This document shows positions 57,178-64,000 of a stretch of 64,000 nt of DNA, piece by piece. The notes below the pieces were generated by a model, which saw only the letters and a program-made list of their open reading frames with translations, was not told the origin of the DNA and ran no database searches. This stretch comes from Cypionkella sp. (lineage in GTDB: Bacteria > Pseudomonadota > Alphaproteobacteria > Rhodobacterales > Rhodobacteraceae). The stretch lies in contig JALOSF010000021.1 of the NCBI GenBank assembly GCA_025458525.1, positions 1 to 64,000 on the forward strand, written 5' to 3'. The translations under genes and the position numbers were made by a program. Numbering within the stretch: position 1 is the first letter of the stretch; every line of letters starts with the position of its first letter.

Positions 57178-57368
57178 TGCCGGTTCTGCTTGCCCTGCTG
57201 TTGGTCTGCGTCCTGCTTTACATGTGGTTTGACAGGCGCGGCTCCACCTTGACGCGCGCCTGCATGTGGCGACAAGAGCGTGCCGCCGCCCAATGGCGCT
57301 GCGTCGCGTGCGGCGCGGTGCGGGCGGGTGGCGTTTCGCCCCGCGACTGTCTGCGCCCGCGCGATTGA
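57177..57368 (+). CDS. Small single-helix membrane protein with Cys-rich tail
   Basis: Protein of 63 residues. An N-terminal helix (VLLALLLVCVLLYMWF) is followed by a basic tail with Cys residues arranged as RACMWRQE, WRCVACGAV and RDCLRP; the CxxC could bind a metal or form part of a zinc ribbon. Its ATG shares a base with the BLUF stop codon, so the two are translated together. Unknown family; being small, it could be spurious, but the coupling and the helix argue for a gene. Confidence 0.55.
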   Translation: MPVLLALLLVCVLLYMWFDRRGSTLTRACMWRQERAAAQWRCVACGAVRAGGVSPRDCLRPRD

Positions 57369-57478
57369 AACAGGATCACAGGTCACTTCTGTGCGGTGGC
57401 GCAGAGGTCTTGATCGGAAACGGCGTGGTCGCGCGCCGGCGCAGGCATTAGCTTTGGGTCAATACAAAGGAGGGTCCG

Positions 57479-58453
57479 ATGGGACAACTGGTGGACGGCA
57501 CCTGGCACGATGTCTGGTATGACACCGCATCGACCGGCGGCGCGTTCGAGCGCAAGGCGGCTCGGTTTCGCAACTGGGTGACGCGCGATGGCGCGGCGGG
57601 CCCGACGGGCCGTGGCGGCTACAAGGCGGAAAGCGGTCGCTACCACCTTTATGTCTCCTACGCTTGCCCGTGGGCGCATCGCACGCTGATCTTTCGCGCG
57701 CTCAAGGGGCTTGCGGCCCATATCGACATTTCGGTGGTGCATCCCGACATGTTGTCGGACGGCTGGACCTTTTCCACCGATTTTCCGGGCGCGACCGGGG
57801 ATCTTCAGTTTGGCCTGCCGTTCCTGCGCGACCTCTATCTGTGCGACACGCCCGATATGTCGGGCCGGGTGACGGTGCCGGTCCTGTGGGACAAGGCCAC
57901 CGGCACGATTGTCAGCAACGAATCTTCCGAAATCATCCGCATGTTCAATGCGGCCTTTGACGGGGTGACGGGCAACACCGATGACTATTGGCCCGAGGCG
58001 TTGCGCCCAGAGATCGAGGCATTCAACAGCCGGATTTATGACAGCGTGAACAACGGGGTTTACAAGGCCGGCTTTGCCACAAGCCAGACGGCCTATGATG
58101 CGGCCGTCCTGGCGCTGTTTGACAGTCTGGACTGGCTGGAGGCGCATCTGGCCGACAATCGCTATCTGCTGGGTGCGCGCCTGACCGAAGCCGATTGGCG
58201 GCTGTTCCCGACGCTGATCCGCTTTGATCCGGTGTATCATCTGCATTTCAAATGCAATCGCCGCCGGATCGTCGATTACCCAAACCTCTGGGCCTATACC
58301 CGGGAGCTTTATCAATGGCCGGGTGTGGCCGAAACGGTGAAAGTCGATCATTTCGTGCGCCATTATCACTATAGCCACGCAACGATTAACCCGCATCGCA
58401 TCCTTCCGATCAATCCGGTGCTGGACTACACGGCCCCCCACGGGCGCGATTGA
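57479..58453 (+). CDS. yqjG: Glutathionyl-hydroquinone reductase (omega-class GST-like)
   Basis: Reduces glutathionyl-hydroquinones using glutathione; protects against quinone stress. The 324-residue protein has the typical opening HDVWYDTASTGGAFER, the nucleophile Cys63 in YACPWAHRTL, GRVTVPVLWDK with the cis-Pro, the glutathione-site SNESSEIIRMFN, and the C-terminal helical domain TEADWRLFPTLIRFD with YHLHFKCN. GGAGGG lies four to nine bases upstream of the ATG. It is transcribed alone and converges on the aldo/keto reductase gene. Confidence 0.94.
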   Translation: MGQLVDGTWHDVWYDTASTGGAFERKAARFRNWVTRDGAAGPTGRGGYKAESGRYHLYVSYACPWAHRTLIFRALKGLAAHIDISVVHPDMLSDGWTFSTDFPGATGDLQFGLPFLRDLYLCDTPDMSGRVTVPVLWDKATGTIVSNESSEIIRMFNAAFDGVTGNTDDYWPEALRPEIEAFNSRIYDSVNNGVYKAGFATSQTAYDAAVLALFDSLDWLEAHLADNRYLLGARLTEADWRLFPTLIRFDPVYHLHFKCNRRRIVDYPNLWAYTRELYQWPGVAETVKVDHFVRHYHYSHATINPHRILPINPVLDYTAPHGRD

Positions 58454-58475
58454 ACCTGGGCGAAACCGCGCCGGT

Positions 58476-59459
58476 TCAGCAGTAGCGCTCGACCGAGGCG
58501 GCCATGGCATCGTTATATCGATCACCAAAAGCCCAGCCCACCGGCAAGGCGGCCTCGATCTGTGCCAACGCCTCGGCCGACAGGCGGATTTCGGTGGCAT
58601 TGGCCCAAGCCGCCAGATGCGCCGCGCTGCGGGTGCCCGGAATCGGGATCAGGTGATCGCCGCGGTGCAGGCACCAGGCAAGCGCAAGGGCCGCCGGGTG
58701 ATGGCCCATCTCGGCCGCGAGCCGGTGATAGGCAAGCAGACGCGGCTTGTTATGACGCCAGTTTTCGGGCGAAAACCGCGGGATCTGCGCGCGAAACGGG
58801 CCAAGATCGTCGGTGTCGGGGTCAAGCATCGGCTGGCCAAAGATGCCACGCGCCAGCGGAGAGAAGGGCACGAAGGCGACGCCAAGCTCGGCACAGGTCT
58901 GGATCAGGCCAAGCTCTGGCTGGCGGCTGGCCAAAGAATATTCGTTCTGCACCGCCGTGACGGGATGCACCGCATGGGCACGCCGCAGGGTTCCGGGCCC
59001 GATTTCTGACAGGCCATAGCCGCCGATCTTGCCTTCGGCCGTCAACTCGGCCATCAGCGCGGCCACGTCCTCGATCGGTTGGGCCGGGTCGTGGCGATGC
59101 AGATAGAACAGATCGACGTGGTCGCAGCGCAGCCGCCGCAGCGAGCCTTCAAGTTCGGCGCGCAGATAGGCCGCGTCATTGTTCACCCCGCGCGCGGCGC
59201 CCTGAACGATGCCGGCCTTGGTGGCGATCACCGGGCGGTGGCCGCGGCTGGCGCACCAGGCGCCGATCACCCGTTCCGACTGGCCGCTGCCATAGACATT
59301 GGCCACATCCAGAAAGCGGATGCCGTGATCCCATGCGGCATCGAGACAGGCCAGCGACGTGTTCTCGTCGGTTGCGCCGAACAAGCCGCCGAACGACAGG
59401 CAGCCAAGGCCAAGGGACGATACCTGTGGCCCGTGCGTTCCAAGGCGGCGGTGCTGCAT
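58476..59459 (-). CDS. Aldo/keto reductase
   Basis: NAD(P)H-dependent oxidoreductase with a TIM barrel, 327 residues. AKR landmarks are LGLGCLSFGG, the catalytic FLDVANVYGSGQSERVIG (Asp and Tyr), Lys in VIATKAG, His in LFYLHRHDP, and the cofactor-binding IPIPGTRSAAHLAAWANA. This fits the AKR11/AKR13-like group acting on aldehydes or ketones of unknown identity. GGAG lies upstream of the ATG at 59459. It is nine bases downstream of deoD on the same strand. Confidence 0.9.
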   Translation of the reverse strand: MQHRRLGTHGPQVSSLGLGCLSFGGLFGATDENTSLACLDAAWDHGIRFLDVANVYGSGQSERVIGAWCASRGHRPVIATKAGIVQGAARGVNNDAAYLRAELEGSLRRLRCDHVDLFYLHRHDPAQPIEDVAALMAELTAEGKIGGYGLSEIGPGTLRRAHAVHPVTAVQNEYSLASRQPELGLIQTCAELGVAFVPFSPLARGIFGQPMLDPDTDDLGPFRAQIPRFSPENWRHNKPRLLAYHRLAAEMGHHPAALALAWCLHRGDHLIPIPGTRSAAHLAAWANATEIRLSAEALAQIEAALPVGWAFGDRYNDAMAASVERYC

Positions 59460-59469
59460 GGCGGCTCTC

Positions 59470-60165
59470 CTAGCTGAAGGCGGCGGCCAGCGCGACCTCG
59501 ACCATCGCCGAGAAGCTGGTTTCGCGGTCGGCGGCGGGCAGGGACTCTTGCGTCAGGATATGGTCCGAAACGGTCAGCACCGAAAGGGCGCGAACCCCAT
59601 AGCGGGCGGCGACTGTGTAAAGTTCTGCCGTTTCCATCTCGACCGCAAGGCAGCCATGGCGCCGCAATTGATCGGTCAAATCCTGCCGTTCGTCATAGAA
59701 CGTGTCCGAGGTGAAGATGCCCCCGACATGGGCCTTTTGCCCGGAGGCCGCGTAGGCCCGCGACAAAAGGTTGAAATCGGCAATCGGAGCAAAGGAAACC
59801 TCGCGGAAGATGGCGGCAGAGGGCGAGCCGATGGTCGAGGCGGATTGCGCCAGAACCAGATCACGCAGGTTGATATCGGGTTGCAGCGCGCCGCAGGATC
59901 CGATGCGGATCAGGGTTTTGGCGCCGTAGTCGCGGATCAGTTCATTGGCATAGATCGAGAGCGAGGGCATGCCCATCCCGGTGCCGTGAAACGTGACCGG
60001 ATGGCCGTGCCATGTGCCGGTATAGGCCAACATGCCGCGCGTTTCACTGACCAGTTCGGCGCCGGTCAAAAAGCGTTCGGCGGCCCAGCGGGCGCGATAG
60101 GGATCGCCGGGAAGCAGGCAAGTCGGCGCGATCTGGCCTGGTTGTGCGCCAATGTGAAATGTCAT
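59470..60165 (-). CDS. deoD: Purine-nucleoside phosphorylase (DeoD type)
   Basis: Cleaves purine nucleosides with phosphate in the salvage pathway. The 231-residue length fits the hexameric bacterial type. The phosphate- and sugar-binding sequences are present: [46 protein letters not shown] and the base-binding VEMETAELY with VSDHILT. I start at 60165, because the long open frame upstream has no similarity. The Shine-Dalgarno is weak. It lies between ecm and the aldo/keto reductase gene on the same strand. Confidence 0.95.
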   Translation of the reverse strand: MTFHIGAQPGQIAPTCLLPGDPYRARWAAERFLTGAELVSETRGMLAYTGTWHGHPVTFHGTGMGMPSLSIYANELIRDYGAKTLIRIGSCGALQPDINLRDLVLAQSASTIGSPSAAIFREVSFAPIADFNLLSRAYAASGQKAHVGGIFTSDTFYDERQDLTDQLRRHGCLAVEMETAELYTVAARYGVRALSVLTVSDHILTQESLPAADRETSFSAMVEVALAAAFS

Positions 60166-60290
60166 GTCCGGCCCCGTGCAAGTGTTTGCCGGAGTAGTGC
60201 GTGCTTCGCGCCGCAAGGACAAGTGCAATTCCGCAGCCCGCCCCATCGGCCCCTGCGCGCGCCCGGGTGATCCGCAGCGTGATCGGCGGC

Positions 60291-62261
60291 CTATTCGGCG
60301 GCAAGGGGCGACTGATCGACCAGCGCCACGATATCCATCATGATGCGGTTCAGCTCGAAATCCTTGGGCGTATAGACCGCGGCCACCCCCAGCGCGCGCA
60401 ACTGTGCCGCGTCCGCCTCGGGGATGATGCCGCCCACCACCAGCGGGATGTGCCCCAGCCCGGCCTCGCGCATCAGCGTCAGGGTTTCGGTGATCAGCGG
60501 AATATGGCTGCCCGACAGGATCGACAGGCCGATGACATGGGCCTGCTGATCGCTGGCTGCGGTCACGATCTCGGACGGGGTCAGGCGGATGCCTTCGTAA
60601 TGGATGTCCATGCCGCAATCGCGGGCGCGGGCGGCGATCTGTTCGGCGCCGTTGGAATGGCCATCCAGCCCCGGCTTGCCCACCAGGAATTTCAGCGGCC
60701 GCCCCAGTTTCGACGACACGCTCGCCACCGCCTCGCGGATGGGGTCCAGCCCTTCGGTGCGGTTGGACGGGTTGCGCGACACGCCCGTGGGTGCGCGGTA
60801 TTCGCCAAAGGCGCGGCGCACGACGGCGCCCCATTCGCCAGTGGTGACGCCAGCCCGCGCGCACAGGATCGAGGCCGGCATGACATTGCTGCCATCAGCG
60901 CAGGCCTGCGCAAGGGCACCCAGCGCCGCCTTGACCGCGCCCGCATCGCGCGCGGCGCGCCAGGCGGTCAGGCGGGCGATCTGGTCGGCCTCTGCCTCGG
61001 GGTCGGCCAGCATGATGCTACCCTCGCCGGTGGTCAGGGGCGAGGGTTCGGTGGTGGTGAAGCGGTTGACGCCGACGACGGTGGTTTCCTTCGTTTCGAT
61101 CCGCGACAGGCGGTCGGCATTGGCCTCGACCAGACGGCCCTTCATGTAGTCGATGGCCGCCACGGCGCCGCCCATGGCGTCGATCTGCGCCAGTTCCGCC
61201 CGCGCGCCGTCCTTCAGCTGTGCCACCTTGCGCTCGATCGCCGGGTTGCCATCGAACAGGTCGTCGTATTCCAGAAGGTCGGTCTCATAGGCCAGCACCT
61301 GCTGCATCCGCAGTGACCATTGCTGATCCCAGGGGCGCGGCAGGCCCAGCGCCTCGTTCCAGGCGGGAAGCTGCACGGCGCGGGCGCGGGCGTTTTTCGA
61401 CAGCGTCACCGCCAGCATCTCGATCAGGATGCGATAGACGTTGTTTTCGGGCTGCTGTTCGGTCAGGCCGAGCGAGTTCACCTGCACCCCATAGCGGAAG
61501 CGGCGGTATTTCGCATCGGTGATGCCATAGCGGGTGGCGGTGATCTCGTCCCACAGATCGACAAAGGCGCGCATCTTGCACAGCTCGGTCACGAAGCGGA
61601 TACCGGCATTGACGAAAAACGATATCCGTCCGACCATGTTGGGAAATTCGGCCGGGGAAACTTTCCCTTTCAGATCATCCAGCACCGCGCAGGCGGTGGC
61701 GAGCGCGAAGGCCAGTTCCTGTTCCGGCGTCGCCCCCGCCTCTTGCAGGTGGTAGGAACAGACGTTCATCGGGTTCCACTTGGGCAGGTGGCGCTGGGTA
61801 TAGGCCGCGACATCGGTGATCATGCGCAAGCTGGGTTTGGGCGGGCAGATATAGGTGCCGCGGGACAGGTATTCCTTGATCAGGTCGTTCTGCACCGTGC
61901 CGTTGAGCTTTGACACATCGGCCCCCTGCTCCTCGGCCACCGCGATGTAAAGCGCGAGCAGCCACGGCGCGGTGGCGTTGATCGTCATCGAGGTGTTCAT
62001 CTGTTCAAGCGGGATCTGGTCAAACAGGGCCCGCATGTCGCCCAGATGCGCGACCGGCACGCCGACCTTGCCCACCTCGCCGCGCGCCAGTTGGTGATCG
62101 CTGTCATAGCCGGTCTGGGTCGGCAGATCGAAGGCGACCGAAAGCCCGGTCTGCCCCTTGGACAGGTTGGTGCGATAAAGCGCGTTGGAGGCCGCGGCAG
62201 TAGAATGGCCAGCATAGGTGCGAAAGAGCCAAGGCGCGTCTTTTACGGGGGATGCGGACAT
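60291..62261 (-). CDS. ecm: Ethylmalonyl-CoA mutase (B12-dependent)
   Basis: Adenosylcobalamin-dependent conversion of (2R)-ethylmalonyl-CoA to (2S)-methylsuccinyl-CoA, a defining step of the ethylmalonyl-CoA pathway. The 656-residue protein has the substrate-barrel N-terminus ([45 protein letters not shown]). The C-terminal cobalamin domain carries [13 protein letters not shown] near residue 530, with the B12-ligand His, and later [10 protein letters not shown] and VVGGIIP. It differs from methylmalonyl-CoA mutase in length and by context beside ccr. ATG 62261 has GGAGG nine bases upstream. Confidence 0.95.
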   Translation of the reverse strand: MSASPVKDAPWLFRTYAGHSTAAASNALYRTNLSKGQTGLSVAFDLPTQTGYDSDHQLARGEVGKVGVPVAHLGDMRALFDQIPLEQMNTSMTINATAPWLLALYIAVAEEQGADVSKLNGTVQNDLIKEYLSRGTYICPPKPSLRMITDVAAYTQRHLPKWNPMNVCSYHLQEAGATPEQELAFALATACAVLDDLKGKVSPAEFPNMVGRISFFVNAGIRFVTELCKMRAFVDLWDEITATRYGITDAKYRRFRYGVQVNSLGLTEQQPENNVYRILIEMLAVTLSKNARARAVQLPAWNEALGLPRPWDQQWSLRMQQVLAYETDLLEYDDLFDGNPAIERKVAQLKDGARAELAQIDAMGGAVAAIDYMKGRLVEANADRLSRIETKETTVVGVNRFTTTEPSPLTTGEGSIMLADPEAEADQIARLTAWRAARDAGAVKAALGALAQACADGSNVMPASILCARAGVTTGEWGAVVRRAFGEYRAPTGVSRNPSNRTEGLDPIREAVASVSSKLGRPLKFLVGKPGLDGHSNGAEQIAARARDCGMDIHYEGIRLTPSEIVTAASDQQAHVIGLSILSGSHIPLITETLTLMREAGLGHIPLVVGGIIPEADAAQLRALGVAAVYTPKDFELNRIMMDIVALVDQSPLAAE

Positions 62262-62345
62262 TTCAGCCTCCAGCCTGCGACTCGCGGTGCGCAAGATTGT
62301 TTCATTGATTGCCAGATAGACGTAACAATATGGCGTTGTCAATTC

Positions 62346-62359
62346 GCTGCGTTGCGGCA
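62346..62359. promoter_or_regulatory. GCTGCGTTGCGGCA box in the ecm/acyltransferase divergent region
   Basis: Fourteen bases identical to those 70 bases before mcl2. It lies 85 bases upstream of ecm (minus strand) and 111 bases upstream of the divergent acyltransferase gene. Related copies precede ccr. Confidence 0.55.
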
Positions 62360-62470
62360 TTTGTCGGACCTTGCACAAAGCCCGCCGCCCCTGCGCCACG
62401 CGCGCCACCCGGTTGACCGCGAAAAGGTGCAAATGGATTGCGAACGGGTCGGCTTTGGTTAGGGTGGGGC

Positions 62471-63802
62471 ATGTTTCAAACGGTCGAACTTCCGGTCTGG
62501 TTTGTGGTCCTGCTGTTTGCGCTGCCCGGAGTTGCGGCGCTTGACCGCATCATCGGGCCGGGCGTGCGCTGGTTCTTTCGCAGGCGGTTGGAACGGGTGC
62601 TGGGGCGGGTCAATGCGCGGCTGGAGCGCAAGATCGAGCCGTTCAAACTGATGCGGCGGCAGGATATGGTCGTGCGGCTTCTGTATGATCCGGCGGTGCT
62701 GGAGGCCGTGGCCGATCATGCCGCGACGACCGGCGTGCCCGGCGAGGTGGCGCTGGAGGAAGCGCGGGACTACGCGCGCGAGATCGTGCCAGCCTTTTCG
62801 GCGCTGTTCTATTTCGGGTTTGCGACCCGGGCGGCAAAGGCGCTGTCAGCGGTGTTCTTTCGCGTGCGGGTTGGCCTGGTGGCCGAGGAGTTGCGTCGCA
62901 TCGACCCCAAGGCCACCGTGGTCTTTGTGATGAACCATCGCAGCAACATGGATTATGTGCTGGTCACATGGTTGGTGTCCGGGCGGGCCGCGATTTCCTA
63001 TGCGGTCGGCGAATGGGCGCGCGTTTGGCCGCTGAGCCGGCTGATCCGCGCGATGGGCGCCTATTTCATCCGACGTGGCAGTCACAACCCGCTCTATCGG
63101 CGGGTTTTGTCGCGCTATGTGCAGATGGCCACCGCCGAAGGCACGACCCAGGCGGTCTTCCCCGAGGGCGGGTTGAGCCTTGATGGACGGGTGGGGACGG
63201 CCCGCATGGGCATTCTATCCTATATCTGGGCGGGGTTCGATCCGGCGGGGCGCGACGTGGTGTTCGTGCCGGTGGGTCTTGCCTATGACCGGGTGCTGGA
63301 AGACGGGTTGCTGGTCAAGGCGGCCCAAAGCGGCAACCGACGGTTCCGGGCACCGCTGTTGCGGGTGATGTGGGAGGCGATCCGGGTGGCGCTCAAACGG
63401 GCCGGGGGGCGGCGGCATCTGTTCGGCACGGCGGCAGCCGGGTTCGGAGCGCCGATCTCGCTGCGCGCCCATCACGCGGCGGGTGGCGATCTCGACGCTC
63501 TGGCCACTCGGGTGATGGGAGAGGTGGAGCGCGTGGTTCCGGTGCTTGCCGTGCCGCTTGTCGCGGCCTCGGTGGCGATGAACGTGCCGGTGGCCGATCT
63601 GGTCGCGCGGCTGGAGGCGGCGCGCGCGGTCATGAAGCTGCCGCCGCGCGGTCTTGCACAGGCCGAGGCCGAGGGACGCGCCATGCTGCGGGCGCGCGGT
63701 ATTCTGGACGACACGGGTGCGGTGCGGCCAGAGATGCAGGATTTGCTGGCATTTTACGCGGCCCCTGTGCGGCAAAGGCTGTCAGGATCTGCCATGGACT
63801 GA
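62471..63802 (+). CDS. Glycerol-3-phosphate / lysophosphatidate acyltransferase-like protein
   Basis: Membrane-associated acyltransferase of 443 residues. Block I is FVMNHRSNMDYVLV (HxxxxD catalytic pair), and block III is QAVFPEGGLSLDG. A preceding hydrophobic helix is at residues 9-25, and a second hydrophobic patch at AFSALFYFGFATRA. The family makes phospholipid precursors; the size and the motif spacing resemble PlsB-like proteins more than the short PlsC. It sits between ecm and ccr, probably without relation to the pathway. GGGTGGGGC precedes the ATG. Confidence 0.85.
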   Translation: MFQTVELPVWFVVLLFALPGVAALDRIIGPGVRWFFRRRLERVLGRVNARLERKIEPFKLMRRQDMVVRLLYDPAVLEAVADHAATTGVPGEVALEEARDYAREIVPAFSALFYFGFATRAAKALSAVFFRVRVGLVAEELRRIDPKATVVFVMNHRSNMDYVLVTWLVSGRAAISYAVGEWARVWPLSRLIRAMGAYFIRRGSHNPLYRRVLSRYVQMATAEGTTQAVFPEGGLSLDGRVGTARMGILSYIWAGFDPAGRDVVFVPVGLAYDRVLEDGLLVKAAQSGNRRFRAPLLRVMWEAIRVALKRAGGRRHLFGTAAAGFGAPISLRAHHAAGGDLDALATRVMGEVERVVPVLAVPLVAASVAMNVPVADLVARLEAARAVMKLPPRGLAQAEAEGRAMLRARGILDDTGAVRPEMQDLLAFYAAPVRQRLSGSAMD

Positions 63803-63806
63803 TTTT

Positions 63807-63916
63807 TTCTGCGGCGCGGCAGACATAAAATTACAAAATACAGCATTCTTCTATTGCATTATTGCGCGCCGATTCATAATCCTTGGGCTATTCCGCGCCG
63901 ATTCTGCGGCGCGGCA
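63807..63916 (+). promoter_or_regulatory. ccr upstream region with direct repeats
   Basis: TTCTGCGGCGCGGCA occurs at 63807-63821 and again at 63902-63916, 95 bases apart. CGCGCCGATTC occurs at 63865-63875 and 63894-63904. The first repeat contains the CTGCGNNGCGGCA box also seen before ecm and mcl2. The second copy is 28 bases before the ccr start, overlapping the likely promoter or leader. Confidence 0.6.
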
Positions 63917-63943
63917 TCGTTTGACCCGAGGATGGAGGCCCAG

Positions 63944-64000
63944 ATGGCTCTGGACACGCAACTTGCGATCGCTGCCTATGACGCGCCGGTGAAGGACTTG
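63944..64000 (+). CDS. ccr: Crotonyl-CoA carboxylase/reductase, first 19 codons (truncated by window end)
   Basis: Reductively carboxylates crotonyl-CoA to ethylmalonyl-CoA, the entry enzyme of the ethylmalonyl-CoA pathway. The visible protein MALDTQLAIAAYDAPVKDL matches the N-terminus of Rhodobacter Ccr as I remember it (MALD...AYDAPxKDLYEIGE). AGGATGGAGG lies upstream of the ATG. Position next to ecm supports it. Only the start is in the window, so the rest cannot be assessed. Confidence 0.85.
   Translation, partial: MALDTQLAIAAYDAPVKDL

Noticed and set aside
58451..58478. Inverted repeat TGAACC/GGTTCA between the GHR and aldo/keto reductase genes
   Set aside because: Stem of only six pairs with a large loop and no T run; too weak to call a terminator.
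60166..60864. Open frame extending deoD upstream
   Set aside because: It overlaps ecm on the same strand in another frame and has no similarity; the DeoD family starts at [10 protein letters not shown].

Overview
The window is GC-rich, densely coded DNA from an alphaproteobacterium of the Rhodobacterales, most like the Rhodobacter/Tabrizicola/Gemmobacter group; I cannot name the genus. Support comes from the gene families and gene order: the run ccr - acyltransferase - ecm - sdhB - sdhA - sdhD - sdhC - mch - mcl2 - mdh - sucC - sucD - sucA - sucB - lpdA recalls the Rhodobacter sphaeroides region that carries the ethylmalonyl-CoA pathway beside the TCA cycle. Rhodobacterales-type small families (FYDLN-acid protein, TIGR01459 HAD, NnrU, DUF1737) are also present. 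There is no plasmid, phage, IS element or CRISPR array that I can support.

Layout. 1-1.1 kb: end of the F1 ATP synthase operon (atpD, atpC). 1.1-11.6 kb: housekeeping genes (H-type lectin protein, a soluble chemotaxis receptor, prs, isomerase and hydrolase, threonine aldolase, UPF0260 protein, ribF, MaoC, HAD, Mn-type pyrophosphatase, TraB/GumN). 11.7-13.8 kb: groES-groEL behind a perfect CIRCE operator. 13.9-19.7 kb: a glycosyltransferase with a beta-helix lyase-like protein, a PNPOx-like protein and a SulP transporter. 20-29.8 kb: an acetate module (acs, adk, DUF4212 and SSS symporter subunits, cNMP/CBS/DUF294 protein, response regulator, and an exonuclease fused to a degenerate histidine kinase). 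29.8-33.8 kb: tRNA-Ala, FYDLN protein, metallopeptidase, GntR regulator, a GT61 enzyme and a methyltransferase. 33.8-46 kb: lpdA, MAPEG, sucB, sucA, sucD, sucC, methyltransferase, pepT and mdh, all on the minus strand. 46-57 kb: TSUP permease, CsbD, mcl2, nnrU, DUF1737, mch, a metallopeptidase and sdhC-D-A-[GT61-two lipoproteins]-B, then a BLUF photoreceptor. 57.5-64 kb: glutathionyl-hydroquinone reductase, aldo/keto reductase, deoD, ecm, an acyltransferase and the first 19 codons of ccr.

How it fits together: acetate is activated by Acs and enters both the TCA cycle and the ethylmalonyl-CoA pathway (Ccr, Ecm, Mch, Mcl2). That pathway replaces the glyoxylate shunt and returns carbon to malate and succinate, which Mdh and Sdh handle. 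The non-coding DNA supports joint control. sucC and sdhC both have GTGATCAC palindromes spaced exactly 21 bp apart followed by a GTTAGC...GGTAAAAT element. mcl2, ecm and ccr, and more weakly acs, share a CTGCGNNGCGGCA box.

Two conserved genes appear damaged. sdhA has lost about 91 bases holding its FAD-binding loop and is frameshifted. The SSS symporter lacks about 33 residues covering one core helix, in frame. Both losses are of similar size, so an assembly fault must be ruled out before any biological reading. Most promising for follow-up are the two promoter motifs, the pseudo-kinase/exonuclease fusion in the acetate operon, a 53-residue membrane microprotein between sucD and sucA, and the GT61-lipoprotein insertion inside the sdh operon.
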